A stretch of 64,000 bases of DNA from Caprella mutica (Eukaryota > Arthropoda > Malacostraca > Amphipoda > Caprellidae), in NCBI GenBank assembly GCA_947561585.1, contig CANNZV010000321.1:1-64000 (forward strand), in the 5' to 3' direction. The translations under genes and the position numbers were made by a program. Under the pieces are notes generated by a model. That model was not told the DNA's origin. It saw only the letters and a list, made by a program, of their open reading frames with translations, and did not search any database. How positions within the stretch are numbered: the first letter of the stretch is position 1; every line of letters starts with the position of its first letter. Shown here one piece after another: positions 44,478-57,032 of this stretch.

Positions 44478-45037
44478 CTTAAATTAACAGTGATTATTTA
44501 TATAATAACTTTATACTAAAAAAACTATTTTAAATTCATAATAGTGAATGTGTAAGATATTCATGTTGCATTTATTAGAGTTTTTAACGAATGACACTAT
44601 GTAACAGTCATAAATTGAAGGAAGAGGCAGAGGTTTTTTCGATACGACCAGTTGCAAATTGGATGATTACCGTTGTTTTTTTCCTTTTTGTTTCATTGAA
44701 ATTCACTGTTTTTGTGTTTTGTAGAATAGCACTAGATAGGGATAATAATGTAGTCTTAGATTGTTTATTAATAAAATTTGCCAGAAGTTTTTGCAACCTG
44801 TTTTTTCATTTTCCTCATTCTTCCGCGATTTCTAGATTCTCATTCCGTAGCATTCCATTGAAGAGTCTCTTTCATTCCAATCACGGCGTCTCTTTCCAAT
44901 CTAACTGCTAGATCTATATTAAGGTCTTTTCTATTTATTTTCCGATTAACGAAATCTCGAAACCATTATATTCGCATCAAACCTATCCAATAACAATAAC
45001 TTATATACTAATTTATATTATTAAAATTTGTTTCCAG

Positions 45038-45147
45038 TTCAATGGAGAAGAGCAGTCGCTAGGTGGAACTATGACCAGATCACTTCTCCTCACAAGAAAG
45101 CGGAAGAAACGAACGACAGCAGTGCAAATCTCCCTTTTCTTAATTGG
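45038..45147 (+). CDS. Possible isolated exon
   Basis: TTTCCAG precedes 45038 and GTAAGGAC follows 45147. The 110 bp between are open in one frame (FNGEEQSLGGTMTRS, then a basic LLLTRKRKKRTT stretch and a hydrophobic end). GC content is higher than in the flanks. I recognise no family and see no partner exon, and the upstream frame 44591-44911 does not join it convincingly. It may equally be chance. Confidence 0.2.
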
Positions 45148-45185
45148 TAAGGACAAATTTCTATTAGTTCAGTGATAACTGATAA

Positions 45186-45450
45186 CAGCTTCAGGCTTAT
45201 CATTTTTGTGGCTACTTGTAGTTTCTGAGGATAACGCTATGGTTTTGCTCTTCAACTACGAGCTCTTAGATTTTTGTGTTCTGTAGGCTTCGTTTATCAT
45301 CAACTCTTCATTTTCCTTTTCCATCTGTGAGTACTGCCACCGGTGCTGGTGACTCTTTTCATCACATTCCTTGGTAAGTGACTGCAGTCATGGAATAGCT
45401 TTTTTGCATCCATGAGCATAGTCTCCGACTGGTGGTAGGTTATTCTTTTG
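45186..45450 (+). mobile_element. SINE-like retroposon, copy 7 (truncated)
   Basis: Matches from ACAGCTTCAGG to GGTGGTAGGTTATTC. The 3' end with GACGTTAAACCCC is missing. Confidence 0.8.
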
Positions 45451-46811
45451 TTGCAACCCGATTATTGTATAATTAATTAATTACAACTAATTATTGATAA
45501 TCAATTACAACCACTACAGTAATTTGCTGATTAAAATACAACGCAATTGAATTCAAAGGTATTTCTAAACTTATGGCAACACTCTAGAATCATACGCGCT
45601 AAATACAATTAGGCCTACCCTTTGTTTAGTTTCCGCCCAAAGATTGTAAGGATAATTTTTACCGGTTAAACTACATTAACGAGTCTGATACAACAGAGTG
45701 AAGAGTGCCGATACAGTGCTAGTGATTGTGAACTAAAATTAGATTATAAACTCTCACCAATTATTAATATTAATACCTTTATTGCAGACATAACACCTTC
45801 CAATTTATATACAACTTACTAATTACAAAGAAATAAACACTATTTCTGAAAAACAGTAAATAACAACAGCCTAGGATTAACTCCAGACCAATTCCCCAAA
45901 TCTTCTTAGCTAAAGAAACATTGGGTAAATATATAACTAATAATTATTCCCTCAAGTTATTCGTATAATATTATTCTTAATAATGCCATATTTATTATAC
46001 TGAATTGCCATATTAGCTAGTGCCATAAATATACTGATATTTATATGATTTATCAGCTAATTAGCTCCAATTAACATTATTAATATATTTAACTATTATA
46101 ACAAACTATTATTAGAATTAGTATCCTTATTCACAATCAGAATTACGTTATTCCCATTTTTGGAAAAGTCGGTACACATCCCAGACTTTCCTTACATCCT
46201 GTTTCCCAGGTTTGAAAACATGACCAACCGCCAACATTTGACCAAACTGCATAAGTTGGGATAACTTCTGGCAGTATTAAAAATGTATAACATTTGTTAA
46301 TACTATTCTTCTAATTCAATGCATATTTAATATATTACAATTAAGTGTTACACAACATATTTCAACTTCAGGATTAGGAATTTAATTACTTATTATAATA
46401 ATTAAAAGGCCAATTGACGAGTAACATTTTGCTCGATTCTCAATTATTGTAATATTAAGTACAAACTATTTTTAATGCTTCTACATTTGCCAAAGTAATT
46501 TACTTCTCATATTAAATTAACTACAATTATTATTAACTATTTATTATGAACATAAAAAATGCCAAATAATAATTCAACTTAACCTAATTAATAAATATTC
46601 ATAATTTAACTCATTGAGATTAGTTTTAATTATTGCTATTTAACTGGCATAAATCTTAATTCACAATAATTGGTAAATTAGTAAATTATTTCAATTGATT
46701 ATAATGTAAAGAATAATTTTTTCTTTTTATTTTTTATTGTTATTTTGGCAAATTGTTGAAGGAAATTTAAGTCCAAATTTCTTACTGGATTTATTATTCC
46801 AGGGTCCCCGT
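45451..46811. other. Very AT-rich non-coding stretch
   Basis: Dominated by TAATTA words. No frame, repeat unit or motif stands out. The lack of long frames on either strand argues against coding exons of any length. Confidence 0.5.
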
Positions 46812-47005
46812 CTAGGGAGACGCACAAGCCAGTCTACGGAGAAAGTTACTAGCCAGTCTAGGGAGACGCATAGCCAGTCTAGGGAGACGCATAGCCCAGT
46901 CTACGGAGACGCATAGCCCAGTCTACGGAGACAGTCATTCTCAGTCTACGGAGCCAGTAAATTCCCAGTCTACGCTAGTCTAGAGACCAGCACATTCTAG
47001 TCTAC
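46812..47005 (+). repeat. Minisatellite, unit about 22 bp, CCAGTCTA(C/G)GGAGACGCATAG type
   Basis: Eight to nine imperfect head-to-tail units with GTCTACGGA or GTCTAGGGA cores. GC content is well above the flanking DNA. Weaker ACGGA words continue to about 47210. Confidence 0.88.
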
Positions 47006-48153
47006 GGAAACACGACTTAACCTTTGGAGAACTCACAAATCTACGGATACTTAGTTCCAATTTCCAACCCTAGCATACGGACGCAGCAAACACCAATCTT
47101 GGCTACATAGCGATAACAGATTGTTACGCACGAAGGAAGTACCAAAGATTATCACTGCAGCGATACCTCACTCGAGAACTACTCGAACCAAAACTACGGA
47201 CCAATCTGACTCAAGACATAAGCTGAGTACAATAGGAATAAATAGATAAAAATTTACTCTTGTTTGATTGTCACATTTATTAATTCATCATTTATTTATG
47301 TATTAATTAGAACTGGAAAAGAAGAAAATAAGATGATAGGCTATATCTAGATAAGTAATAATTAAGTAAGATAAGTGTGTGGCTTAGAAGTGGATATAAT
47401 AAAACACTTTCTAAGACTAGAGAAACACATTGGAAAAATCTTACACTTTCATGGAGTCTCTTTCCTCTCTAAACTGATACTTCAAGCCCCATATATATTC
47501 AATTTTTTTCAATATCACCGATATGGCCTAAAAACTTCCTATTAAACTAATTGGCAATTGTAAATTATTTCGTTCAAATACTTTACAATTGGTAATTGTA
47601 AATAAACGACTTATGGTGTCTGTAGTTTCTGAAATACTGAATTCTTAAATGAATTCTTCATATCCACTCCATGGTGATAATGGTTATTTATTTTGCTAGT
47701 ATTACAATTTGCAAATATTCAGAGTACTAGTGATAATTAATCAAACTCATAATATATACAATTTTTTTTAACTTCTATTGAGAGAGTATAATGGTCGTTC
47801 TAAAGAAAATAGTTCATTATAATTGTATCAACTAATTTTGCACTGTTAAAAGGCCGTCTTTCTAAATAGATAACTTCTACTAAATTATTACTTCTAATTA
47901 TTTCCAATAACTGAAATTTTCAACCACTTTCAATTCTAACACAAATAAGAATTTGATTACTTACTACTTAGACTTATATAAATGAACTTGTTCGATTTTG
48001 TAACTTTAGTTTAGGTCTATTTGAGGGCTAGAAATCATAAATGGTCTATTCGAATGAATGAAGAAAATTGGTAAAAGGGTATTCATTCTTGATAGTTAGC
48101 TCTAAAAAAAAACTTCCCCCCTCACTTTGAGGGTGTAGGTCATAAGCCCCCCC
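47006..48153. other. Non-coding stretch
   Basis: No gene, clear repeat or motif was found beyond fading copies of the minisatellite core at its left end. Confidence 0.4.
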
Positions 48154-48521
48154 GGTCAAGAGCCCTCCTAGGTCATAAGCCCCCCCCCCCGTCACGAGCC
48201 CCCTGTTTTTAAATCCTTATTTACTTACATAATTTAATCCTTATTGACACTTTTGTAGTTCATTACCGATTAGACATAAAATAAATGTATATCGGGGGGC
48301 GTGTCGCCCCCCGAACCCCCCTGCCAGGTCATTAAACAATCATGAAGTGTGCAATACAACAAACTAGCGCATACAACAAACTACATTAGCAACTCTCAGT
48401 TATTTCTATCTAAGTAGTTCTTCATTTGTTTAACTAGGTAAATAAGGATTGAAAAAACAGGGAGGGGGGGGGGCTTATGACCTAGGGGGGCTCATGACCG
48501 GGGGGGGGGGGGCTCTTGACC
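48154..48521. mobile_element. Small inverted-repeat (MITE-like) element with G/C homopolymers
   Basis: The left arm (GGTCAAGAGCCC ... GGTCATAAGCCCCC ... CTGTTTTTAAATCCTTATTTAC) and the right arm are inverted partners of about 90 bp. A second short hairpin (GGGGGGCGTGTCGCCCCCC, 48294-48312) sits inside. No coding frame. Long C and G runs make base counts here unreliable. Confidence 0.75.
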
Positions 48522-49772
48522 GTACTCCCACTTTGATTACTTGTTTCGTTAAAATTTTGTCACCTATGAATAAAAGATAGGAATACAGTGACACTTATAA
48601 TTGAAGTAGTGCGCATTTTGTTAGTCTTGTAGCATTTTTTTAACTGTAGCTTAGTTTGGAATTCTGGACTCATTAAACTAAAATAAAAACGTTTAAACTC
48701 TTAACATTTACTGAAAATACGAATGGATTAATTTATACAATATTCTAGATTACTATATAACTTGCCGCTAAAATGAGAGTTTCTTCAATATTTCATTAGT
48801 ACTTGTGACATCCATATTTGAACATTTAAATGAAATTAAGTAGTTTAGTGACATTGTTCAGTATTTTCAACTTATAATTGTCTTTCATTTTTTTATTTTA
48901 TAGTTTCGTTCTTTGCATTTTCTTTGACAAGAACATTTAAAAACATATCTAATAAAATTACTTCCTTCCAAAATTACTTCATTCCATCAGTACAATTTAT
49001 GTTTCCATAGACATAGAGCTATAATCTTAATTAAAAAAAAATGACCAATATTTAATTACAAGAAATTAGTAAATTTCAATTATCTCTTTTGTAGAGTTTT
49101 TTTAGTTTCGTTTAAATTAATTCGACTTTTTTCAATTAGTTTGTAATATAGTCCTTTAGACTTAATATAACCGTTAGTGTCGAGTAATAGAAGACAAATG
49201 TAGTGTTTATATAAAACCACGTTTCTAATGATATACATCTGTTTAACCTTATCTTGCAATTTCCAAAAATAGCTTTGTTGTCTTTTCTTCACTCATTTTA
49301 AATTCTCCTTTTCTTTCCATAGTTCACGGTCTAACGCTCACTCTAACCTCTTAATTCATCAGCAAAAATTAAAAATATTAGATAGAGGTGTCATTCTTTT
49401 TAGTCCTTTGCTGAAATATTTTGTAAGTTTGATTTATAAAATTCGAAACACACTCTGATCACAGTAAGGATTTTAATCTATTAGTGTTCTACTTTCTACT
49501 AATCTTGTTTTCTATCAAATCTTGTTTCTTCCTTGCCACTCGAATGTGGATACTTTTAACATAACCAAATGTGCTTCGAATACCGATTGTTCAATATTTA
49601 CAAAAAATTTGTCTTGTCTTCTAATTTGGTAGGTTTGGATTTTCTTGAACTAGGTTACAAGGACGTTTTTCTTGGGGAGAAGTTGCCCCAAAATATACAA
49701 ATTACTTGGAAATTATCATTTTATTTTATGATAGTAGGAGATTAAAATAAAATCTATTCAATTTGTTTTATC
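48522..49772. other. AT-rich non-coding stretch
   Basis: No gene is supported. The minus-strand 70-codon frame at 49080-49292 has no motif. Confidence 0.45.
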
Positions 49773-50384
49773 TTGTTAATGATTGTTTGCAGCGTAATTC
49801 TAAGTCACTATCAGAGAGTATTTAATCAATTTGTTTGTAATTATTTTCAGATTCAAATAACTTCGCACTACTGCAGTTCTCATCAGGACAGTACTAATCA
49901 CTATCAGTGTAGTTCTCATCAGGACAGTACTAATCACCATCAGTGTAGTTCTCATCAGGACAGTACTAATCACTATCAGTGTAGTTCTCATCAGGACAGT
50001 ACTAATCACTATCAGTGTAGTTCTCATCAGGACAGTACTAATCACTATCAGTGTAGTTCTCATCAGGACAGTACTAATCACTATCAGTGTAGTTCTCATC
50101 AGGACAGTACTAATCACTATCAGTGTAGTTCTCATCAGGACAGTACTAATCACTATCAGTGTAGTTCTCATCAGGACAGTACTAATCACTATCAGTGTAG
50201 TTCTCATCAGGACAGTACTAATCACTATCAGTGTAGTTCTCATCAGGACAGTACTAATCACCATCAGTGTAGTTCTCATCAGGACAGTACTAATCACTAT
50301 CAGTGTAGTTCTCATCAGGACAGTACTAATCACTATCAGTGCAGTTCTCAACATTCCCAGGAAGTCTGGTCTCATTCCCTGTGA
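49773..50384 (+). CDS. Possible repeat protein: 13 copies of a 12-residue unit (CSSHQDSTNHYQ)
   Basis: A 203-codon frame consists of a short leader, thirteen units of exactly 36 bp (49881-50348) and a short tail (SQHSQEVWSHSL, stop at 50382). Units 2 and 11 have His for Tyr; the others are almost identical in DNA. The leader crosses a TTTTCAG at 49844-49850, so an exon start there is possible. The opposite strand is open too (199 codons), which any stop-free unit of length 3n will give, so openness alone is not evidence of a gene. The unit is rich in Ser, His, Gln and Asn with one Cys. No family is recognised. It may be a plain minisatellite. Confidence 0.3.
   Translation: MLMIVCSVILSHYQRVFNQFVCNYFQIQITSHYCSSHQDSTNHYQCSSHQDSTNHHQCSSHQDSTNHYQCSSHQDSTNHYQCSSHQDSTNHYQCSSHQDSTNHYQCSSHQDSTNHYQCSSHQDSTNHYQCSSHQDSTNHYQCSSHQDSTNHYQCSSHQDSTNHHQCSSHQDSTNHYQCSSHQDSTNHYQCSSQHSQEVWSHSL
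49881..50348 (+). repeat. Minisatellite, 36-bp unit, 13 perfect-length copies
   Basis: Unit CATCAGGACAGTACTAATCA plus CTATCAGTGTAGTTCT. All copies have exactly the same length, with only T/C changes noticed, so the array is recently expanded or homogenised. Confidence 0.97.
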
Positions 50385-50399
50385 TCTCAATTTATTCAT

Positions 50400-52000
50400 G
50401 ATTATTACTTTAAGATTTTAAACGACAGTTCTCCGTGAAAAGGAAGTGCATAAAATATTTAACTAATTTGTCTAGTTTTATTCATTGCTATGCGTTCGAA
50501 AAAACTTAATTTGTAGGTAAATATAGAATTAATTGTATATTGTAGGTTCATGTTATTTATACAACCCTAAGCTTTTAAAAATTGTTCTAAGATTGATACT
50601 TCAAGTAAACTAGTACTAGTCAGAAATCCTTCTTTTTAGTAAAAATTGTATCTGGTAGTTTTTACTTTAGAAATAACTTGCAAGTGTATTTATTCGTGTA
50701 GTAGCTTTTAAATTTTTACTTAATTTAATTGTTATCTTTAACTTTTGTAAAACACTATTCTTATAAATATATAAATATAAAATAATTATCCGTTTTCTTT
50801 GGATCCTTTATTCATCTTATATTTTTAGTATAAAACTAATATTGTATGATAGAGATTGAACTTGCAAGTTGAAAGCCTTAGTTGACAGCTATCATGAATC
50901 CCAGTTTCACTCTGATGTCACAAATTAAGCACCAAAACTGCAGTAGGTGGCTACATTAGTTCTGTTCTTGGAGAAACCTTCCTTTTGTTCATCTCATAGA
51001 ACTTTGTAACTTATTTGATTGTCAACGTTGGCGATAAGGCATTTATTGAGAAGAAAAATAATGATCACTTCAGTTAATTTTATTTCACGATATCACTGCT
51101 TGTTAATTGGGCTTTCATGCATTTAATAAATAAAAATTTTAAACTGAAAAGAATCAGTTCACTTGATGATAAAAGAATCCATCAAATTACTGCATTTAAA
51201 ATCTAAACTAAATAGATTAAGCTACAACTTACTCATAGCTTTATTTTATTCATTATCCTAAATTTTATCTTTTATTAAATGACTTTAATAAAAGATAGAA
51301 AGTATCGGTATAGTCGTATAGGTAATAAGCTAATAACTAATAAATAACTTATTTATAAGTTGCTGAAAATAGAGAAAAACGTTTGTCAGCAACTTTTTGA
51401 TTGTTGTCATTAAATTAAGACAGGTTAAATTATTATCATTTTAAAAACACAGTTTAATAACTTTCACATTTTGGCCAATATATTGAATGAATTAAAAAAA
51501 GATTATACACACAAGGACTTCGAACAAGGAGAAAAACTTGTCTTATCGACGAAATTAGTCATCAGTCATCACTATTAATTTAGTGTAATTCTGAATGCAA
51601 AAAATCTCCAGATTAAAACCGAAACTGGTTATAGCCCGTCCAGCAAATTAATTAAATTTGAAAAAAATGCGAATCATATATTTAAGACTTTTAAATGCTC
51701 TTTTGTGAATGATTATAATATAAAATATTCGTGGAATAAGATTTGACAAAACTAAAAGTAAAACAATATACATTTACCACTAAGTCGAAAACGTGTATTA
51801 TAGTTTTAATAACATAGCCTATAGGCGAACTAATAATTTAAAGGTGTAAAAGAAGCGAAGTTATTTAAAATCATATCTGAAGAGAATTAGTTTAATATTC
51901 TTGTGTGAATGGTTGTCATAAATAATATTTTTGGAATTAATGAAATTTGATCAAGCTTAAGCTAGAAATCAACTTTTTCCTCAAATTCGAATAGTTATTA
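50400..52000. other. AT-rich non-coding stretch
   Basis: No gene, repeat array or motif that I can support. Confidence 0.45.
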
Positions 52001-52181
52001 GTCCAGGGCTGGGACAATATGCTCTAAAAACTATAGATCCCAAAAATATTATAGATGGAGAGAATTAAAGAGTATTGAATGGTTCTACACCAGCGGTATA
52101 TAGTATTCGATACCATTTCACTTAGTTTCGTCTATGATATTTTCGGGATCTATAGTTTTTCGGTCATATTGTCCCAGCCCT
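52001..52181. mobile_element. hAT-like MITE, 181 bp, 8-bp target duplication
   Basis: Inverted ends around AGGGCTGGGACAATATG and CATATTGTCCCAGCCCT continue inward (ACTATAGATCCC... against GGGATCTATAGT). AGTTATTA flanks both sides (51993-52000, 52182-52189). An 8-bp duplication with CAGGGCTGGG-type ends is the hAT pattern. It has no coding capacity. Confidence 0.85.
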
Positions 52182-52189
52182 AGTTATTA

Positions 52190-53780
52190 CTTATTAGTTT
52201 CAATATTAGAACGACAATTGGTCGAAAATAAATTGCATAAGAAACATACAAGAGTAAATCGTATGAAATATATACCAAGGTTAATTGAATGGAAAAATAC
52301 AAAATTATAATTATTCATTTCAAATTATAAAAATTACATGTATCCATTACAAAATGAATATCACATGGATGATACAAATGAAACTATTTGTTTATACTTT
52401 AATTTAAAAAATACAAGAATAATATCTAATCACTTGTATCAGAATCAGTATAAATACCCCCCCCCCCCCGTCCCTACTCTAGATACACACCTATTATCCC
52501 CCATTTCACCCAATTACCCTAGCATTTTACCCCAGCAATAGGCTCCTCCTTAATGGGGGATTTTTGAACGCAGAGTAATACACTCTAAAATGCCAAATGC
52601 AAAAAAAAAGAATGGTCAAAAATGCTGAAATAGCATACTATACAGCTGACGGATACACTTTTCCGCGATAGTACAAACATTCTTTGGATAACGTGTATGG
52701 CAATACAACAACATGACGTCTAAAACTTGTAAAAAATTTGTAGTTTTAAAATTAGACGGCGCTTTTTCTATTTAAATCAAATTTTATTTTTTTACTAATC
52801 ATTATTTAGATGAACAAGGTATATTGAATAGTATAATTAACTATTAACTCCCCCTTACCACCCTAATTATGTTCTAGTAGGTCGATAAATGGGTAAAAGC
52901 TATCTAAGTATGGAAAATTGAATAAATATTGAGAATAAATATATTTATTTACCATCAAACTGTTTTAAAACAACTCTTTTGAAATTGATCAAAATGCCAT
53001 TTATCGTCACCCCCATGACGATAAATGGAAAACCCTCTTTATTGATACCCAAATATCGACACATCGATTTATTTTAGATATTGATGACCAAATTAATTTC
53101 TGATTTCATATTTAAGAAACGTAATTAAACACAAACAAAATTATGAACATTATTTTTTTTCATTTGAAGCGTAAAATCGCGTATAACAAATTTTCTATAC
53201 CTAATCAATTTCGGTAGGTTTGTCCTGAATGTACCGTATCGCCATACATCTTAACAGTTAACTGACACTCTGATTGTAATTTTAAATGAAATTACTTACA
53301 TTGTTGTAAAAATATTAAAAATAATTGGAAACATCGAACAGTGAAAAACCTAAACCATGAAAATGTTTCAGTCTTGTAACTGAAAATAACTGAAACGTGA
53401 CGATAATTGAAGAGTGCAAGGAGCCCTTACCTATATGGCCGATATCGATTTAATTGCCTACTTCGACCCCATTTAGTACAATTCCACGACAGTAGAATTC
53501 CTGTTGAATTAATTTTTGAGACACAGGTAAAGCTCTTTTTTAACGTACCACCCTACAAAGGACAAAAATGGTTCGTTATAACGGACTGCAGATCACTACA
53601 ACGACCTCTTTAAATTATATATTGTTTAAAATATTTTTTATCCGTCTACCAATTAGTAGCCTTTATCTAGTCAAACATTTATTATATTCAGAGGTGTTAC
53701 AATTTAGAAAATTACAATCAACACTTTAATGTATTGTTTTCAGATTATTTAATTATTTTGATCTAGTTACTCTTTCACTA
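52190..53780. other. Non-coding stretch with old repeat pieces and a perfect hairpin
   Basis: 52630-52672 is an inverted relative of 31916-31952. 52740-52860 resembles 29180-29330. 52997-53028 is a perfect 13-bp hairpin (CCATTTATCGTCA, six-base loop, TGACGATAAATGG). A poly-C run lies at 52458-52468. No gene is supported. Confidence 0.5.
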
Positions 53781-53789
53781 TAAATTTGC

Positions 53790-54200
53790 TTTGATTTGAT
53801 CTATATTTATAAAACTAAGAGATTTCAAATTTGAATTTTATAAATTAGATTAGAATATTAATTGTTTCCTAAAGTACCTATATATAAACGTTTTTATAGT
53901 AAATTTATCTAATTTTATACCTACCTTTACACGAATATTAAATGGATATATTATACCATAATACCTAGTTGATCATCAAAACAAATGGTGCACATTCTTT
54001 TTCTTCAGACTGAAAATTAGAAAGTCGGAAGTAAAATAGGTATTACAGAGTTTTGATTATAAAATCTTTAAAAGCATACAAAATTAAAAATATGCTATCG
54101 AATTAGATGGGATTTGTAGCCAAATGATAACAAACATTAGCATCGTTAATTGAAGCAATAAAAAAAATTGGTTGGAGGAGACCTTTTAATGTTAAATTTA
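53790..54200 (+). repeat. Dispersed repeat, partner of 22470-22830
   Basis: Direct-orientation match, including TTCTTCAGACTGAAAATTAG and AGTCGGAAGTAAAATAGGT. The following 54230-54330 is a GC-richer patch rich in GGGCC and CCCGG words that I cannot assign. Confidence 0.75.
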
Positions 54201-54631
54201 TGATACCATTTAAGTTAGCATTACAATATTGGGCCAATTCAGACCGAGATTCTGGGTCAACATCTCGGTGTATTGTGCCATCACAGGCCCGACGTTGGCC
54301 CCCCTCACAGATTTCCCCGGCCCTGATCAGATACAACCATTTTTAAACAACGAAACAAGTTTTAGATTTAAATTGAATTTCACTCTCGAAAGGTAATTTC
54401 AAGTAAATTTAATATTACTATTTCACTTCTATAAACAAGCAGACAGTTGTTTGAATATTAAATATATATGTATAATGTATTGGTAGAATATTTTGATACA
54501 ATAGCAAGTTACATGCAGTTTTGGCGCAATAGAAACTCTTAACTACATGTCGGGGTAAGCTTTACTACAAAGTATTTTAAGTATACCTATTAATTTATCA
54601 AAGAATAATTACAAACTTATTTGTAGTATAT

Positions 54632-54637
54632 TTTATT
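54632..54637 (-). terminator. Poly(A) signal AATAAA for the gene ending at 54768
   Basis: TTTATT on the plus strand gives AATAAA on the coding strand, about 130 nt after the stop codon, a normal distance for a 3' untranslated region. Confidence 0.6.
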
Positions 54638-54767
54638 TAATAATAATAAACACTATGAGGTCATGACTATATTGATTATTTTTTAAATGTATCAAAATAC
54701 GTATTTAGCTATTGTTCTCACATCATTTATATGAAATATATCCCACAGGCTGGTTAATATACACATT

Positions 54768-55417
54768 TTAGATAGATCTAAAATCATTTATCTTCTCCAC
54801 ATCAATTTCCAAGTTCTTGAATATTTGGCTCACAGAGTTGGGAATATGTGCACATTTGTTGAAGTGCGTGGCAGCGTCCTCTATCACGACCATTTCTCCT
54901 ACTGGTTCTTTATTGTAACTCAGTTGTTTCAAAATGGTTTTGTTGTCAGGAAGAAGATAACAAAGTGCAGTCTACAGGAAGATAAAGATCAATAATAAAT
55001 AAATTACTTTAACTATTTCTAAAAATTATATCATTAGCAGAAAAATTTAGAATTTTGTTTCTGTTAACAAATTGTTGATACTCTCATTTTTCACTCAACA
55101 TAAAATATACATCGAATGACTTTTAAATATATAGGATTATTGTATTTCTTAGTTTACAAGAAAAGCAGAATGTTTAACAAATAAACGTAATTATTACATT
55201 TGACCTGCACATTTTAAGTTGCAATGTTGGTCGCTGCAAAACAGATATTGTTATGGTGACATTGCTCACCTGATACAGCTGCCTAGTGATGAAGCCATGG
55301 AACCTGGCCACATCTCTCTTGTACACTCTGTTCATTTCTTCTTTTATTACTAAATGTTTTCCCGCCTTATAGCTCTGGTGAACATTTTCCACAGTCACAG
55401 AAAGAGAAAGAAAGTTC
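54768..55417 (-). CDS. Last two exons of an unrecognised host gene
   Basis: The exons are 55417-55270 (148 nt) and 54971-54768 (204 nt with TAA). The acceptor TTTTCAG at 55418, donor CAG/GTGAGC at 55269, acceptor TGTAG at 54972 and the frame all agree: phase 1 into the first exon, phase 0 between the two. The product reads ENVHQSYKAGKHLVIKEEMN, RVYKRDVARFHGFITRQLYQ, then TALCYLLPDNKTILKQLSYN, KEPVGEMVVIEDAATHFNKC and ends INDFRSI. It is soluble and mixed helical, somewhat TPR-like in feel, but I cannot name the family. Upstream exons must lie beyond 55417. The LTR element and the mariner-like element at 56617-63197 may sit in its intron. A poly(A) signal follows at 54632. Confidence 0.7.
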
Positions 55418-55420
55418 CTG

Positions 55421-56616
55421 AAAATGTAATGATTTGCACAATTTCAATAAGACATTATATACAAGCTGAGGCTGGACTTAATTATTTTTCGACAATGTAG
55501 TTCCTTATTAATAGACAATATAGGTTTTGTTAAATAGCCAAGCTAGGCATCACTCTATCACAAAATAGAGAAAGATCAGATGCGTGAATGAAAATCATAT
55601 TCAGTTATTATAAAGACACTTTCAATTGCACGAAAGGATGTTTGGAACACTCATCAATGAAACAGGAGATTTATTTCATCGTCCGAGGAGTGTATGGCCA
55701 ATCTCTTTAACGATCTAATTCACGATAAAACGAATTTGGGAGACAATTATGTAAAAACCAGGGAGATCCACGAGGTAGATGGCAAAGACCCCAACATGAG
55801 TACCTATCCTTTTTTTTGTCCTTTTTCACCCTTCACAAAATAATACGCTGGGTGTAAAAAACAAATCATTGGAGAGAAGCAAAAATCTCATGGATGAATT
55901 GAAGCGTGACATGGCTGGTAAGATGAGAAGATTTGCACTGTTCGAGTGACTCGTGATGCCATGGAAAATCTTCCTCACGGTCTCACCAATAAATAAATAA
56001 GTCTAACGAATTATGAAATCAGTATCAGTCAAGCAACATCCACATATAGTAATGTACTATCACTCATGTCCCAATTAAGAACTCATGCACGTTCTTGCCC
56101 GTCATTTTTTATGTAAACGCATGTTTTTGCTATTGCGATCGCATGCTTAGCGATAACTATCTTAGCAAGCTTGTACCCACGACAACAATATGGATGCAAA
56201 GAGTGCTCCAATCGAATGGTCAAAACTGTAAAAAAGTAAATCAAATAATATCCCTCTTTATGAAAAGTTAAGTGATTGATGATAAGAGAAATATATCACT
56301 TACAAGTTTAGTTGAAATTTGTAATTCTACATTAGGAATGTAACAACTGATGACATGATGAAACAATAAACAATAATAGAACAATATAGGAGAGAGAAAA
56401 TACTCTCAGTGAGGCTTGAGGCCTCTTTCTGCCGAGGTGTTTTTTTAAAAAGGTGCCTTGTTCTTGGATAATAGGCTTGATATTAGCAAATAGTTCGTTA
56501 CGTAATCTAACATAATTAGTTCCAATGCAGAAAAACCAGCAATACAAGCTTGCTTGTGTCTTCGTTATTGTCCAATTGTGACAACTAGTGTAATAATGAT
56601 CCCAGTTGAAGACCAG
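55421..56616. other. Probable intron sequence, no exon recognised
   Basis: Lies upstream of the exon at 55417 on its coding strand. A mixed-composition patch at 55600-56000 contains a short frame with WMN/DELKRDMAGKM-like words. It may be a transposon scrap but is not assignable. No further exon is supported. Confidence 0.35.
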
Positions 56617-56775
56617 TGTTTCGTGTTAGATTGGTATGGAATGACGAAGGCAAAACACATAAGACTGGTGTTTATATATCAAGCTCTGTACAGCAACTGA
56701 AAATTCAATCGTAACAAGTAATACAGTATTAGTACAAAGTACCAGAAATGTACTTTAGTGCTTAATCACTTAACA
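56617..56775 (-). mobile_element. 3' LTR of the gypsy-type element
   Basis: The 159-bp direct repeat of 61864-62022. On the coding strand it begins TGTTAAG and ends CGAAACA. It is preceded by a purine tract (AAGGGTCCAAGGGAGA). By eye about seven bases differ between the two LTRs (roughly 4 %). Confidence 0.92.
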
Positions 56776-57032
56776 TCTCCCTTGGACCCTTTCTCGGGAT
56801 AAACAATTCATAACGAAATTAAATAAAAATGAGTTCTTATCCAATAGTTTCTTTCATAGAAACTAAATAAACATATGCTAATATAATAACAGAATAAATC
56901 AGATGATAAATGTAATCAAAAATTGGAATTGTGATTCAATAATTTTAGGTAAATGTACAGCTAAATACATTATCAAATATTATAACAGAAAAATGTTAAT
57001 TAATACATATTATTATCTCCTCTTCTTGCTCT

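Noticed and set aside
49881..50348. CRISPR-like regular spacing of repeats
   Set aside because: The units are contiguous with no unique spacers, and the context is animal nuclear DNA.
49800..50399. 199-codon minus-strand frame over the minisatellite
   Set aside because: A stop-free unit of 36 bp keeps several frames open automatically; there is no other coding sign on this strand.
54230..54330. GC-rich patch with GGGCC/CCCGG words and a 77-codon minus-strand frame
   Set aside because: Looks like a piece of a repeat but no ends, duplication or family could be supported.
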